In this document: one piece after another, positions 49,711 through 63,911 of the stretch
Layout: the number at the start of each line of letters is the position of its first letter
Numbering within the stretch: the first letter of the stretch is position 1
Source of the DNA: Zygnema cylindricum
Taxonomy: Eukaryota; Streptophyta; Zygnematophyceae; Zygnematales; Zygnemataceae
DNA: 64,000 bases
NCBI GenBank assembly: GCA_037447655.1
Contig: JBBHKE010001810.1
Location: forward strand, 124,001-188,000
Direction of reading: 5' to 3'
Translations under genes and position numbers: made by a program
The notes under the pieces: model-generated
What the model saw: the letters and a program-made list of their open reading frames with translations, nothing else
Database searches by the model: none
Told to the model about the DNA's origin: nothing

Positions 49711-50969
49711 CTTAGCGGTTTTTTTTACTATGCCGACCATCTAGACTCCTCTGCATAATAAATCTAAATGTAAACAGCAATTTAGACTTCATTAAAGAAT
49801 CTCAGCTGTTATAGGACAATCCAGTTTTCATGTGCAACGGAGATACTGGGTACTACCTGTATAAACGGCTAAAAACTGCAAACTTAGGCCCCTTCTTTTT
49901 ACAAGTGTAAACTACATTAATTGTAAATATTCAAGCTCAAAGTTCATAGAGTTGCAATTTTTGTTTGATGATGGGTAATTTCAATTGCACGAATGTTTGT
50001 ATCTAAAACATGACTTCAGGATTTTGCGGAAAAATATTTTTTTGTAATCTGTCATCTCTTTTTGCACTAATGCTGCTGATGCTCTTACCTCTGGATTACA
50101 TAACTTTTCTTATGATTTCATCTTGGTATTGGTTTTTCAATAGTAGGTGTATCAGTTCGTTGTGTACATTCAGTTTTATCGCCCGTAGAATTCAATGATT
50201 GTAACAGAGAAGTAAATGGAGACGAGCAAAACAGATTTTGTCCAGTATGTATTATGGGCTTGAAAGTAGATCAATGCAAGGAGAAATCATCAATCCACAC
50301 TTTCTTTGACTTCAATACTCTGTATTGTATACATTTTCTGTACTCAGTTATTATGCCGATGTACCATTTCCATACCGGTTTGTGCTCATCAATGATTGCA
50401 AGTAACCTGTCAATCAACAATATTTGGTTTTGTGGTAGTTAACCGAGAAAGTTATCGGCACAAATCTCATTGCTTGATAAATATGAATATCATTGTTGCC
50501 AATTACCGGTTGGACAATCGATACAAATTGAATCTCTTTTCAAACTGCCTCGTCTTTTTATGATTGACTTGTAGATTCTTCAGCACAACTTGGATTGGCT
50601 CGCGAATTAGGTGGGCTCTTATCTTATATGCCACAATGAAAGAAGTGAAGAAAGAGGATGGATTTTGGTGTGTATGTGTGGATAGTTAAACTTTTTAAGA
50701 AGCTTTACAATTTTTGCAGAATGCATCGGAACACGTGGGACGTCAGTCACAATTACCAACTATATACACCAGTCTCACAATCAGGTGGCGATGTAAGATT
50801 CTGGTCAGATTAAGCTAAGGATGTTGACCTAAATGTTTTTATACCTCCCATGAAGGTTGAAACTCCATATATGGGATGTAAGGGATTGCTTTTAGTAGTT
50901 TTACCATAGCTATTTTGAAAAAAGAACACTGAAAACAACTAGCAAGTAAAAAAAAACAAATCATTTTCC
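49711..50969. other. 3' flank of the small gene, no other gene seen
   Basis: AT-rich. ORFs at 50010-50198 and 50254-50442 have no recognisable motif and no repeats were identified. Confidence 0.45.
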
Positions 50970-51780
50970 AAGCTTTCTTTCAGGTTTCAAATATCCATTC
51001 CAAATATTGCTTGCTTGTAGATTCGTTTTTCAGCATTACTTTGTAAGACTTGGAAAACCCTTAATTAATCAACCTTCTCACAAAATGGGATGGGGTAAGA
51101 TAGTACACAGCGAATCGTTTTTAGCATAGAAGCTTTTTTAGCGGATAAGAATAATTACCGTTACTAACGCTAATTGGGATTTTTTTTTTTTTTTAAAGAT
51201 ATCATTTACTCTAATTCGAAATTATGATTTTTTAAAAATAGTATGGATAATTCTATTTGAGAATCTGGGAAAAAATTGGGGGAACCGAATTAGCGTTCAA
51301 CACGCTAATAACCATTCGTGGTGTACTTATCCAGGCGTTGTTGACAGCCACTGTGATTGGAGCTTGCAAACGTGCCGGCTGGATATCGTGCGTACTAAAT
51401 AAGTTCGGCTGATGCGTTTCTTACTAGCTGCTCTTGTTTGCGAGCAGTTCAAATATGGCTTTACTTGGTTTAACTTTGGCTGAACTTTGATCGTACTTGA
51501 GTGTCATTGTCTTTATTTTACTTGATTCCAATTAATTGTGCTTTATTTTTCTCAATTGCATTAGATTGTTCTTCATTGAACTTGATTGTACTAGGTTGTT
51601 CATGATTGGACTTGTTTGTACTAAGATTTTACATAGTTGTGCATGGTTTTTCTTGGTTTCACTTGGTCACTTCTAACTTGCTGAGGGTGGCTGAATTTAT
51701 TCTAATGCTTATATAACTGCACTGGAAGCAATTTATTCAAATCATTTGTGGAGAAATGTGAGGTCATAATGCTTCATACG
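50970..51780 (+). pseudogene. partial duplicate of the 78-residue gene (exon 1 and part of intron 1), interrupted by a MITE
   Basis: The sequence parallels 48730-49310, including exon 1 from ATGGGATGGGGTA to GCTGGATATC|GTGCG and much of intron 1. The exon is split after codon 7 by the family C element at 51106-51323. Similarity ends near 51780, before exon 2. It therefore cannot encode the protein. Confidence 0.85.
51106..51323. mobile_element. family C element in the duplicated exon (site resolved by empty paralogue)
   Basis: 218 bp from CACAGCGAATCG to CCATTCGTGGTG, flanked by TA at 51104-51105 and 51324-51325. The unoccupied paralogue has a single TA at 48872-48873 in the same context (ATAGTACTTATCC). 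Confidence 0.92.
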
Positions 51781-52288
51781 CCAACAAAATAGTCACTAGT
51801 GGGAAATAACAAATGGCATTTCCATTCAGTTGGCTTGCCTGCAGACACATTTTCTCACGTGACTGTAGTGGGAGAATTTGTTCATTCATTGCATGGTTAT
51901 TATGTAACACCATAAAAGGTCAAGATAACGGTAGAATAAAAAAAAGAACAAGCTATGCTCGTTTTATTATCCACCAGCCTATATTAACGTGATTATCAGG
52001 ACTTACGGCTTTGACTATACTTCGCGCCCATCAATCTCGTGACCTCCAACTGTTCTCTGCCTCTAAATCTCATGATCAACTGTGTGATCTGCAAAAGTGG
52101 ACAAAATACTAAGCCCACATATCTTCTGCCTTCTATGTCAACATATTATTGAGAAGTATTTGGCTGCTAAAGCCTTCCCGTCTGGATTTACCAGAGGAAC
52201 ATGGAACCCGCCTGTCATAAAAAGTATAAAAACCTCAAAATGACAAAAATGTGAAAAGATACATCATAGAGTCACACATGTCTTATCT
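51781..52288. other. 3' flank of HEMC
   Basis: No separate gene recognised. Probably includes the 3' UTR of the minus-strand deaminase gene. Confidence 0.4.
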
Positions 52289-54410
<2,122 letters not shown>

Positions 54411-55248
54411 GGATGAAAAAAATGAACTTATGGCCTAGAAACTGGAACTCTTATAGAGGACTTGCAGAACTGCAGATCTGCAAATCTGGCAAGAGGCAAG
54501 AGGCACTTCAGGTGACAGGGTTTGGAATATCTAACACTAGGAATTATCGCAAACTAAGCAGTGTTGTGATTGGTTGCCGGGGTACCTCATCTTAGGCCCC
54601 TACCGCGGTGACGTTCAGAAACCCGTCACTGTTTACAGATCGACTGTTGAAAGCGTATCTCGGTGTATCTGACGGTGGATGCGGCAGCCCGTGACCCTGG
54701 GACACGAAATAGTGGTTAACACGGTTCGAACCTGGACTACCGTAGTGAAATCCATATTTGAAGCTTCCGAGCTGGTAGGAGGTTTGATGAGCTGGCTACC
54801 GACAGCGTATCGGGGTTAAAACGCGATCTAGCTACCGGAGAATCTTAAACGTCCATTATGTATCTTCACCGTTTCCATGTCCATGTAGGATTTTCTGGAA
54901 AGTCGACTGGATAACATACAGATAATGTCCTTTCATGTCCCATTCAACCTTTTCTCTGCTACAATGAACTGCAGATAAACCGTTACTGTTTCAACTTCAA
55001 GTTGTGACAGTTGACTATAAGAGGTAGATTGTAGAAAGAAGCTTTATTTCAGAAAGTGCGATGGAAAAAACCATGAAAGTACAAAGGGTTTCAAAAAAAG
55101 GGGAAAAACGCTTAGTGCTAAAAAATAGCCAAAGGAAACTAAGGAAAAGAAAACATGTGAAAACACCAAATCTAACTAGAAAAACTGCCAAACCAAACAA
55201 ATTTACTAAAGATGACACTATACAAATTGACTACACAACCCTAACCAA
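54411..55248. other. 5' flank of HEMC and 3' end of retroelement 1
   Basis: 54411-54950 should hold the HEMC promoter; no core motif is clear. About 55015-55248 is the 3' UTR of the minus-strand retrotransposon. It includes a small stem (ATGG-A6-CCAT, 55061-55074) preceded by GTGCG. Confidence 0.45.
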
Positions 55249-58210
55249 CTAAACCTCACACCCCCGAAGATCGTGGATGTGGGTTGGATCTCGTGGTGGA
55301 AGATCTGGGAGGTCGCGCCTGTCATCCGCCACCGTGCTCCGCCGTAGAAGGGCCGCAGCTTGCGCTCGTTGAAGAGCTACTAATACCCGTTGACGGTAAA
55401 AAGCACCAAGAAGGCTCGGGGGAGGGCTCCCGGAACCCTATAAATCAAATGTCTTTTTTGCACAGTTACGAAGGAAATCATCAAAAGACTTGTCCAAAGT
55501 ACCGAAAAATTCTACAGCAAATGGCACAAATTGGTCCGCCGGGTCTCGGTGAGCGTAATCATTTTCCTTAGAAGTTGTTGCGTCCCGAGCCGCCACCCCT
55601 GTATGCAGCGCTGCGCGAGAAGAAAAGTGGGCCCCAGTCGAATCCGTGAGTACGACATCACCCAGAGTCCTCCCAGCCCCATGGAGGAAAACCAAGTCAA
55701 CCCGAGGACTTCGAAGGTCGTTAGACTAAGAGCAAGGAGGTAGAACATGTGAAACATCGCGCCTCACGGTGTAACATGCTTCAGTGCCAATTGCAGCAAT
55801 TGAGTCGCGAACCAAATCAAGTGCAACAGTACGTTCACCGCCCCTAGAGCAACGTAGTAGATGAATCCCGTCTGGGTCAATAGGGTGATTACAAACACAA
55901 TGGGGTCGCCCAAGAAGAGCAGGGTGAGGCAAACCCAAGCGTAGACGTAGGGCAGATGTGAACTCATCCGAAGTCAAAGGAAGTGTTGAAAAAATCGGCG
56001 TGGCTTGCAACCACGCACCAGCCCATGGTCCGAAACACGAACGCAGTCGAGCACGCGATTGAGCAAAAGGTAGCGCGTTCAAAAGGTTATGGAATTCAGC
56101 GAGTTCCAATTGCTCAGTTATACGCTGTTGGAAATGGAAGTTGTTGTCCAAAATAAGAGTTGGAAAAGGTGGAACCTGGTTTCGTGCATTAGGCGGGAGC
56201 AGTGCACGCGCAGAGAGAAGGGTCTCATGAAAAGGAAAAAGCTTTTCCTCCACCTTAGGGACCACCTGAGCTAGAATTGGAACGCCGTCGACGATAAAGC
56301 GAGAGGTGATGGAAGGTGCCACCAAAGCCCAACTACCCAAATAGGCCGCCGGAGAACCGCTAGCCACGGGAATCAAACCTAAGCTGCCATTAGAAATAGG
56401 GAGACTTGCTTGTTGGCGGGCAAACGAGCCCTCCGGCCGATCAAAAATCCCATGCCCAACAATGTGGTGAAGCACGCTAAAACGTTTGTCGTCAAAGTCT
56501 TTCAAAGAAGACAAAAACGGAGCCGTTGGTGGGACTCTCCGGGCGAGATATAACGGACGTTGAGCAAAACAACGGGTGAGGATTGCGAAAGCCACTTGGG
56601 AGTCGGAGAGCTTAGGAAGGTCATCATAGTGGGAGAGGTCCTCCAACAAAGCATTAGTAACAACTTGGTTAACAAAGGATGAGGTTCCGATATGGGATCC
56701 TAAAGCTTTAATTCCCTCCGTCAAGACGCAATTCGAAAACCCATAGGGACAGGGTAGTCGGAAGGTAAGCCTTGGGGGCACCACGCCACACATTTAGGTG
56801 GCCTAATTAAAAAGCCGACCTTAGAAAGTTGCTCTGCAAAATGGGCGAAGGCAGACAAGACTTGGTCTCGGGGCCCGACAATATGCGTATCATCCGCAAT
56901 TGAAGGGAATAAACAACCAGGAAAAGCCGCACCAGAGTCAGGTAATGCTTGAAGGTGAGCCAACGCAAAAAAGGGTACCCCCAAAGGATCACCCTGGCGA
57001 GTGCAAGTCGCAGATTCTAAGGTGGCAACCTCACCAAATGGACCGCCTAGAGGAAAGATGAGGGGGCTTGGACGAGAATTAGAGGCACGCACAAAAGGGA
57101 AAATATGGTTAATCGGCGATGGTGCATGCCTTAATTCTCGAAAGATAGCATTACGATTGACTGTGTTAAATGCGTTGGCAACATCCACTTGAAGGACCAC
57201 CCAATCTGGATGGAGATCCAAAAGAGCACGAAGGCCATGATCAACTGCCTCGCACCCCCCCCCAAGTAGCAACTCCAAACTGATGCGGTGTAAAATGGTC
57301 ATGGAAGGCCCCTTCAAGTTGAATACACATCGCACGAGCCACCAAACGGTACAAAAATTTCCCAATAGCAATAGGGCAAATGCCGCCGGCAGGTTTTGAA
57401 ACAGCTACAAGACGTGTCGCAGAGAGAAGAGGTACAATATGATGAGGGACATGCCCCCGAGCCACCCCAGAAGCCATTTTATAAAGAAGGTCAAAACCTT
57501 GAGAAGGGGTCTCAGGGGGAAATACATCCCGCAAGAGCTCGTAAACCATGCCAAATGGGCCTCCAGCGGAAAGATGAGGAGACCGAATCAAAGCTTTTGT
57601 AAAAGCTTCTCGCTCCAAGTCAAAAGACTCGAGTGGATCATGCACCTCAACGAAAGGAAGGAGCTCGTCACTGGCAGGAGGATGGAGCAAACGCAAAGCA
57701 TCAACCGTTGCCTCTGAAGACGGAGATGGGGTGAAAGGTCTAAGAGCACGAGCAGCTCGAGAAAACTCTCCAGAACGACCAAGATGGACAGCCCGGTGTA
57801 GTTTCGCCGTGGAGCCTGGTAATGGGGCATGACGCTTGGGAGGGGACATGGAAAGACCTATGGCACGATCCGTGTGCTCTTGTTGCAATGACTCCGAATC
57901 CCCCCTCAAAAATCGTTGGCAACGAGCTTTTGTCTCACAAGCCCCGCTCGCACCCCCCCTTGAAGGTAAAACCAAAACCCAAAGAGGAAACAAAAGGAGT
58001 AAGTGCCACGCCGCGTCGCTGGCGATGTCTTCAGCCAATAAGGCTAAAGGGAGTCGAAGAGCCGCTTAGACAGAATCACGAAGATTGCTCGGGATACGAG
58101 TGTACAATCGGGGGCGTGGATAGCCCAAATGGTAACACCCAAGAAAGTCGAGGCGACGAACATATTGCAAATCAGTCGGAAGCAATTAATGAAAACTACA
58201 GTAGTCATTA
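55249..58210 (-). pseudogene. non-LTR retrotransposon 1: RT plus restriction-like endonuclease, frameshifted
   Basis: Reading the minus strand from 58038, blocks follow in order through several frame changes (near 57240-57255 in a C run, 56725-56790, 55726-55770 and 55440). RT signs: GGPFGMVYELLRDVF, VVLQVDVANAFNTVNRNAIF (motif A Asp), TRQGDPLG and SIADDTHIVG (motif C Asp-Asp). After the RT come a Cys/His cluster (CVCNHPIDPDGIHLLRC) and RVDLVFLHGAGRTLGDVVL with AVEFFGTL. These resemble the C-terminal zinc knuckle and PD-(D/E)XK endonuclease of R2/NeSL-type elements. The ORF end FYRQRVLVALQRAQAA at 55249 aligns with element 2. The 5' end is missing. Confidence 0.8.
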
Positions 58211-58211
58211 A

Positions 58212-59663
58212 AGGGTAACCTTCCATCAGGCCAAAAGTGGGGTTGTTTACTGGAGAAAGTACCCTTCCGTACTAGGCCGTACTATTTTTTTTTTTTTTTA
58301 CAAAAGATGTTTACTAAAAATTCGTTGAGATTCTCCACACTTCTTGGAGAAAATCACCACCGTCCGATTTTCAATTTTCGACGCAAACGCTTATTGTTTC
58401 CAGTACGTAGCTAGTCTCCTCCGACTGTCCTTGGGAGGAGAGTTTGTGATTACTGGACGCGTGTTTTGGTCCACTTGTAAAGTCAGAGTCGATCCACGAC
58501 AGACGTGAAGCAATAAACTTACATATGGCAAATGGAGTGTACCGTGTGACATCAAAGCTAGCCTGTTCGACGACAAAAAAATCTTGGTTGTATAGCCTGC
58601 CTGTTCGACGACAAAAAAAACTTGGTTGTAAGACATCTTGTGACGTCTCCTTCATAAATGTGCGATATAGCGATTCACGTTCAAATGGTACATTTTTGGA
58701 CATTTGTACAAACTTAAATTTTGCAACGGTTTTCGTGGCCGTTGATACCACAACAACCCTAAGAACGTTCATATTGTACATTAGCGTGACGCTACTAGAT
58801 GTTTTAATCCATAGTTCAAAAGTAGGCGTTTTTATGGTAGGCCTTTGGTAGGCGCACAAAACTTGGCACTAAACTCGCGTAGAGTAGGCATATTGTATGG
58901 GTGTGAGTTGTGGACACTCTATTACGATCGTACGAATATGACGTATGATCATAGTACAGCGCACGCCACCTGACGAATATTTTAGCGAACTGAATCGGCG
59001 TAGGATGACATTCCGCCGGAAAAAAAACCCGGAAAAAAAAAAAAAAACGCGGAAGGGTAACCTGGTTGGTCAATTTGAGGCTTTATTTAGTGTGGCCTTC
59101 AAAATTGCAGACGCTAATATGACAAATAGTCCTATCGTAAGTTGTGTTATGGGCTTTTCATGTGATCTTCTTAAGATCGCTATTTTGATCAGCGACCGTC
59201 CGATTGTCCAAATCTGACGGTTGAAATAAAAAACACCTCAAAATTCACAGAAAAAATATTTTTTGTCCGTTTTTTTTTCAAAATTTAGACATGCCGTTTA
59301 ATTCTCTATCGATCGATGTGCAACTCAACCCTCTTAACCTTTTTTTTCATTTTTCGACCAATACAATATGGGTCTTAAGGGCATATTGTATGTTTTGCAT
59401 ACAATAGGCATACTGTATGGGCCTACTTTCACCTACTTTTGAACTATGTTTTAATCGGCGTTTGCCCGTACACATACGCAGCTGCGATTTTGTCCTTTTG
59501 GAAATGATGATTATTCCCGGGGCGGCTCAACAGGTCCTACGTGGTATCAATCGCAATCTAACACCTCATTCACTGGCAAGACCTGATGGAAGGGTGTTAC
59601 AAATATTACTGCCAGTAAACGTGTTCGTACGATTACTGGGAACGCCTGATGGAAGGTTACCCT
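58212..59663. mobile_element. family B element, copy B5
   Basis: Left end AGGGTAACCTTCCATCAGGC and right end GCCTGATGGAAGGTTACCCT are perfect 20-bp inverted repeats. It lies immediately beside the truncated 5' end of retroelement 1. An 8-bp-arm hairpin (58415-58422 with 58434-58441) sits about 200 bp inside the left end. A tandem duplication of about 37 bp (GTTCGACGACAAAAAAA... unit) occurs at about 58564-58634. No convincing ORF. Confidence 0.85.
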
Positions 59664-59754
59664 AAATCCAATGGCATCCACCTAAAGTGCCCGCGGCCGG
59701 ACCGCTTGAATTATCATTTTGGTTTCAGGTTCTACTCGTTTTATTATATAGTGT

Positions 59755-61900
59755 ATAAAGGGGCTGACTTTATTAAAAAGCGCGATGGTAAACCATCTAA
59801 GTTCATGGGGAACAAAAGAGAAGTAGCACGGCAAAAATTGAAAAACTATATGTTGGGGGAAAAAACAAAAAACGATAAGCAAGACAAAAGCAACGAAACC
59901 ACAAAATGACAACTAGTAGACGGAAAACACCCAAAAAAGCAAAAAACAACAAACGAAACACCAAAAGAAAAAGCTAACACCTAACACCAAAACCCTAACA
60001 TAACTAAAAATCTATGCAAAGCAACCACGTAAGTCCCCGAACCCCGGAGGAGCACGAGGCGGGAGTTCTGGGACACGTCGACGATCCATAGCCGCAATAG
60101 ACGATCCAAGGAGGATAGAAGCCTGCACTCGCTGAAGGGCCACTGATAAACGTTGACGGTAAAAAGAAGTAAGTACTGAAACTGAAGGGCTCCCAGGTCC
60201 CCGCCGCTCAAACGAACGCCGTCCACAAGCACGGAGAAACTCGTCCAAAGCCACACCCAAACAACCAAATATCTCCACCGCCATCGGAATGAAACCATCC
60301 ATAGCATCGCGATGGGCATAATCACGCTCCTTCCTCCTAGCCGCGTCGCGTGCGGCCACGCCCACATGTCGAGCTGCCTGACTAACAACAGTATCAGAAG
60401 TAGGGTTTGCCAAAACAACGTCACCGAATGTACGACGCGCACCATCAAGTAATACAATGTCAATCCGACGGGAAGGAATAATGTGGGAAACTTCCCGACG
60501 GACAGAATATCCTCCCTCGGAAGCGATAGTAGCAATGGTGTCTCGAATCGTGTCGTGCGCCTGAATCAACTCGCCTCCGTGGGAGCAACAAAGCAAATGA
60601 ATGCCGTCGGGATCAAGAACGTGGTCACAAGAGCAAACAAGCGAGCCAAGCAAAAGTGGGTGAGGGAGGCCAAGCCGAAACCTAAGGGCCGTGGTGAATT
60701 GAGCCGGGGTGAATCGGAGAGTAGATAAGATAGGGATAGCCAATAGCCAAGCTCCGGAACCCGGTCCGCCACAGGAAAGAAAGCGTGCACGCGAAGTATC
60801 AGAAGGAAGCGCCTCGAGAAACTCAGACTTAATAGTGGCGACAACCTTATCAGAAATGGATTCCTGAACACGTGCAACTGATGTTGAAACAAGAGTGGAG
60901 AGAACTGGCATATCCGCGATAGCAGCAGGAGGAAGAGAACGAGATGCATCGAGAAGGGACCGCTGGAAGGCAAGCACACCGTCCGAAACTCGGGGTACCA
61001 CAGTAGCAAGAATAGGAGTGTCCCCAGCCAAAAAACGAGAGACAATAGTGGAGGCAACAAGGCACCAACTTCCCAAATAGGCAGCGGGGGCAACACGGGC
61101 CGTCGACAGTAAACCCAAACCACCTGCAGAGACTGGAAGACTGGCCCGGATACGGGCTGCAGGCCCAGACTCACGATCAAAAGCCCCACGACCTAACAAA
61201 GAATGAAGCACGTCCATGAGCCGATCGTCAAATGCAGAAAGGGACGACACAAAAGTAGGAGTGGGAGGGGAAGTACGAGTAAGGTAGGAGGGGCGATGGG
61301 GGAAACACCTGGTTAAAAGTGCAAAAGCCACTTGGGGATCGGAAAGGTTAGGAAGGTCATCCACATGGGACAAATCTGTCTGAAGAGCAGAATCAAGAAA
61401 TTGCTTGATGTATAGATCAGAACCGAGAGGGCAACCTAGCACCCGAATGCCTTCGGATGGAGGAGTCTGAAAACTAGGAGGTGGAATGAAAGAAGGAGGA
61501 AAAGCACTGGGGGACCACACAACACACTTAGTGGGTTGGACAGAAAGATTGAGTTCGGCCAAACGATTCTTGAAAAAGGTATAGGCCGGTATAACTTGGT
61601 CCCAAGGACCGATAATGTGTGTGTCGTCCGCAACTGAAGGGAAGAGGCAAGATGGAAAAGCAGCCGCGGAAGCTCGAAGGGCCCGGTAATGAGCAAGGGC
61701 AAACAAAGGGCCTCCAAGAGGATCGCCCTGACGAGTGCCGGTCGTGGAAGAAAGTGGGACCAAATCACCATCAATGGAAAAGGAGAGGCTGCTGCTCAAA
61801 GAATAAAAGGCCCTCACAAAAGGAAATATCTGGACAATTGGAGAAGGTGCAGCCATAAGCTCGGAAAAAATGGCGTTACGATCCACTGTATTGAAAACCC
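59755..61900 (-). mobile_element. non-LTR retrotransposon 2, 5'-truncated insertion with 14-bp target-site duplication
   Basis: TTATTATATAGTGT occurs at 59741-59754 and again at 61901-61914, exactly bracketing the retroelement sequence. The 5' end is cut inside the RT domain, as expected for incomplete target-primed reverse transcription. The 3' UTR (59755-60011) has no poly(A) tail but has a stem-loop (59784-59797). Confidence 0.85.
60012..61900 (-). CDS. reverse transcriptase/restriction-like endonuclease ORF, open but 5'-truncated
   Basis: A 624-codon uninterrupted frame (61886 to 60012) whose first readable residues, NTVDRNAIFSEL, lie just after RT motif A, so fingers and part of the palm are missing. 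Visible: TGTRQGDPLGGPL, SVADDTHIIGP (catalytic Asp-Asp), thumb-like GIRVLGCPLGSD, Cys/His cluster CSCDHVLDPDGIHLLCC, and RRIDIVLLDGARRTFGDVVLANP plus AMDGFIPMAVEIFG. The last three suggest a zinc knuckle followed by a PD-(D/E)XK nuclease as in R2/NeSL elements. The lack of stops implies a young insertion, though the truncated protein would be inactive as an RT. Confidence 0.85.
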
Positions 61901-61914
61901 TTATTATATAGTGT

Positions 61915-63274
61915 CATTCTTAATAGCCACGTGTCAGCTTGCTATTCTCCAGAGTTTTTAAAATCTTAAACCGCTGTTTCACGTGTAGAGATCAAATCCA
62001 GTCGTGCGATATTAGAATATCCATAAAAGAAGGGAAAGGATCTATTCAGTGCGATATTTACCTGGTACTACAGTACAGTTCTCGTAAGTCAAGGTGTCCC
62101 GTTAAAACGGTTAAACCGTCATACAAAATAGCCTTTCGTACCGCGAAAGGAAAACTTGCATAACTTTTGTCAGCCGTACGATGTAGATCATTCGTACGAA
62201 CCGTACTTGCGTAAAGTTAATTGAACTTCCAACATTGTAAAGAATGATAATAAAGCAAGTACATCGAAGCTAACACCACTCTTTATTTTTAGGTGTAAAG
62301 CAGAAATTATCAGGTTCCTAAAGTCCTGTTGTGTTCATGTTTTGTTGGAAATAGGTTTTATTGAAACTGAACTACTGACAAATTTAACGACAACGATGAA
62401 AATTGGTTCTAAGATTGTAACACATTCAAACAAAATTAGGATTACCCCGTTAAACAAAAAAGCAATAAAAACGAAAAGAATATATAGACCATTGTTTGGG
62501 GAAACGTCAATCAACAAGCCAGTTCAAACACAATAGGAAAAAAACATGCTTGTAAATGTTACACTTTTTTTTAGATTTTACTTTTTGATTTGTGAAAAAA
62601 AAACATTGACTATACAAAAATTTTACAACTTTTTGTAAGAAATTCCAATCAATGTAAAACTAAAAGAAAATATTAAACTTCACTAACTCAATGATTTGAC
62701 CGAAAGTCACTCTAACTCGAGTTGAAATCTCTACAGAAGGGGCAAATCAAAGACAAAACCATCTAACTTCTATTTATAAGACTATACAAAAGTCTTAACA
62801 TGTGTACATATATTTATAAACTTTACAGTAGGAAATATCAAAATTGTAAAGCACTCAGGGAGGTTAAATTTCCTCGCAAACTTAGAAAGGCGCCGGTTCC
62901 GACAATTCCTTGTCAGAATGGAGAAACTTTAGGCTTTGTCACCATATGTTATACTATTAATTTTCTCTCGCTTTTCCTTGTCCTTTCTCTCCAAATTCGA
63001 AGTCAATTCGATCAATTATGAGTCATAAGTCACTTTTTCTTTCGGAGTCGAAAATAAACAACTCGACAAATCCTAACTACAACATGGCCCGATTTTTTTA
63101 TTTATTTATTCATTTTTTGGCCGTTTCGACGAATCTAATACTGTCTTCGTTGCAAAAGTAAATTGCAGTACCGAAAAGGTAAAAAAAAAAAACAAAAGTA
63201 GTGGGATGGTATCAAAGAAAAAACTGGAAAACAAAAGTAAAAGACAAGCAAAATGAGTGATTATTTTTTGAAAA
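61915..63274. other. 1.4-kb region without recognised features
   Basis: AT-rich, with poly-A/T tracts near 62560-62600 and 63180-63195. No ORF with recognisable content. The right part is the 3' flank of the kinase gene. Confidence 0.45.
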
Positions 63275-63911
63275 TCAGACATTGGATCGATTTCGTCGAA
63301 ATGATTTAAAAAACCCAAATTTGAAATTTGCAGGTTTCTTTCCTGTTTTCTTCTTTTCTTCAAAATATCGAGGGGCTGTCGGTGACGCCATAGATTCTAA
63401 TTCTCTCACTATTTTTGAAAATTCGGGGCGACGCGACGGACTTTGATGCCAACAAGCTTGAATTAAATTCGAAAAGTCGGCGGGGCATCTTTCGGGAACC
63501 ATAGGACGGAGATTCTGCAAAAAACCGGTTAAAAATGGGTTCAAAACAAGGTAATAGAGGACAAAAGTAGAACAAGAAGGAAAAAAGGGAAAAAGGGCAA
63601 AAATGGAAAGCAAAAAGGAATAGAGAAAAAGGAACAAGAAGGGGAAATAAAGGCGATATCAAAGAAAAAAAAACAAACAAGAAACAAAGAACGCGAAAAA
63701 GAAAAATATAACAAAACAAAACAAAACAAACAAAAAAATAAAAAATTATGGGTATTTAAAAGATTAAATTTCTCACCTTATTTGCCACACCAAAAGCTAC
63801 TTGTACTGCCGTCATTTCCCGGAAAGGCACTTCCCCCGACAAAAGTTGCCACATGAGAAGCCCAAAACTGTAAACGTCCACTTTTCGGTTGTACGGCTTG
63901 CACATGATCAC
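63275..63911 (-). CDS. C-terminal exons of a Raf/TKL-like protein kinase (partial)
   Basis: Exons 63911-63777 and 63514-63275 join in phase across a GT-AG intron; the gene continues beyond the right edge. It reads VIMCKPYNRKVDVYSFGLLM (end of subdomain VIII and the IX Asp), LLSGEVPFREMTAVQVAFGV (X) and LIQACWHQSPSRRPEFSKIV (XI, with the conserved Arg of CW-x6-RP). This is the lower half of the C-lobe. The style fits plant Raf-like or TKL Ser/Thr kinases. The catalytic HRD and DFG motifs lie outside. A Lys/Arg-rich tail of about 40 residues follows and ends at a TAG or similar stop at 63275-63277. Confidence 0.88.

Noticed and set aside
60566-61189. 207-codon minus-strand ORF
   Set aside because: Lies in another frame of the intact RT/endonuclease ORF and has no domain.
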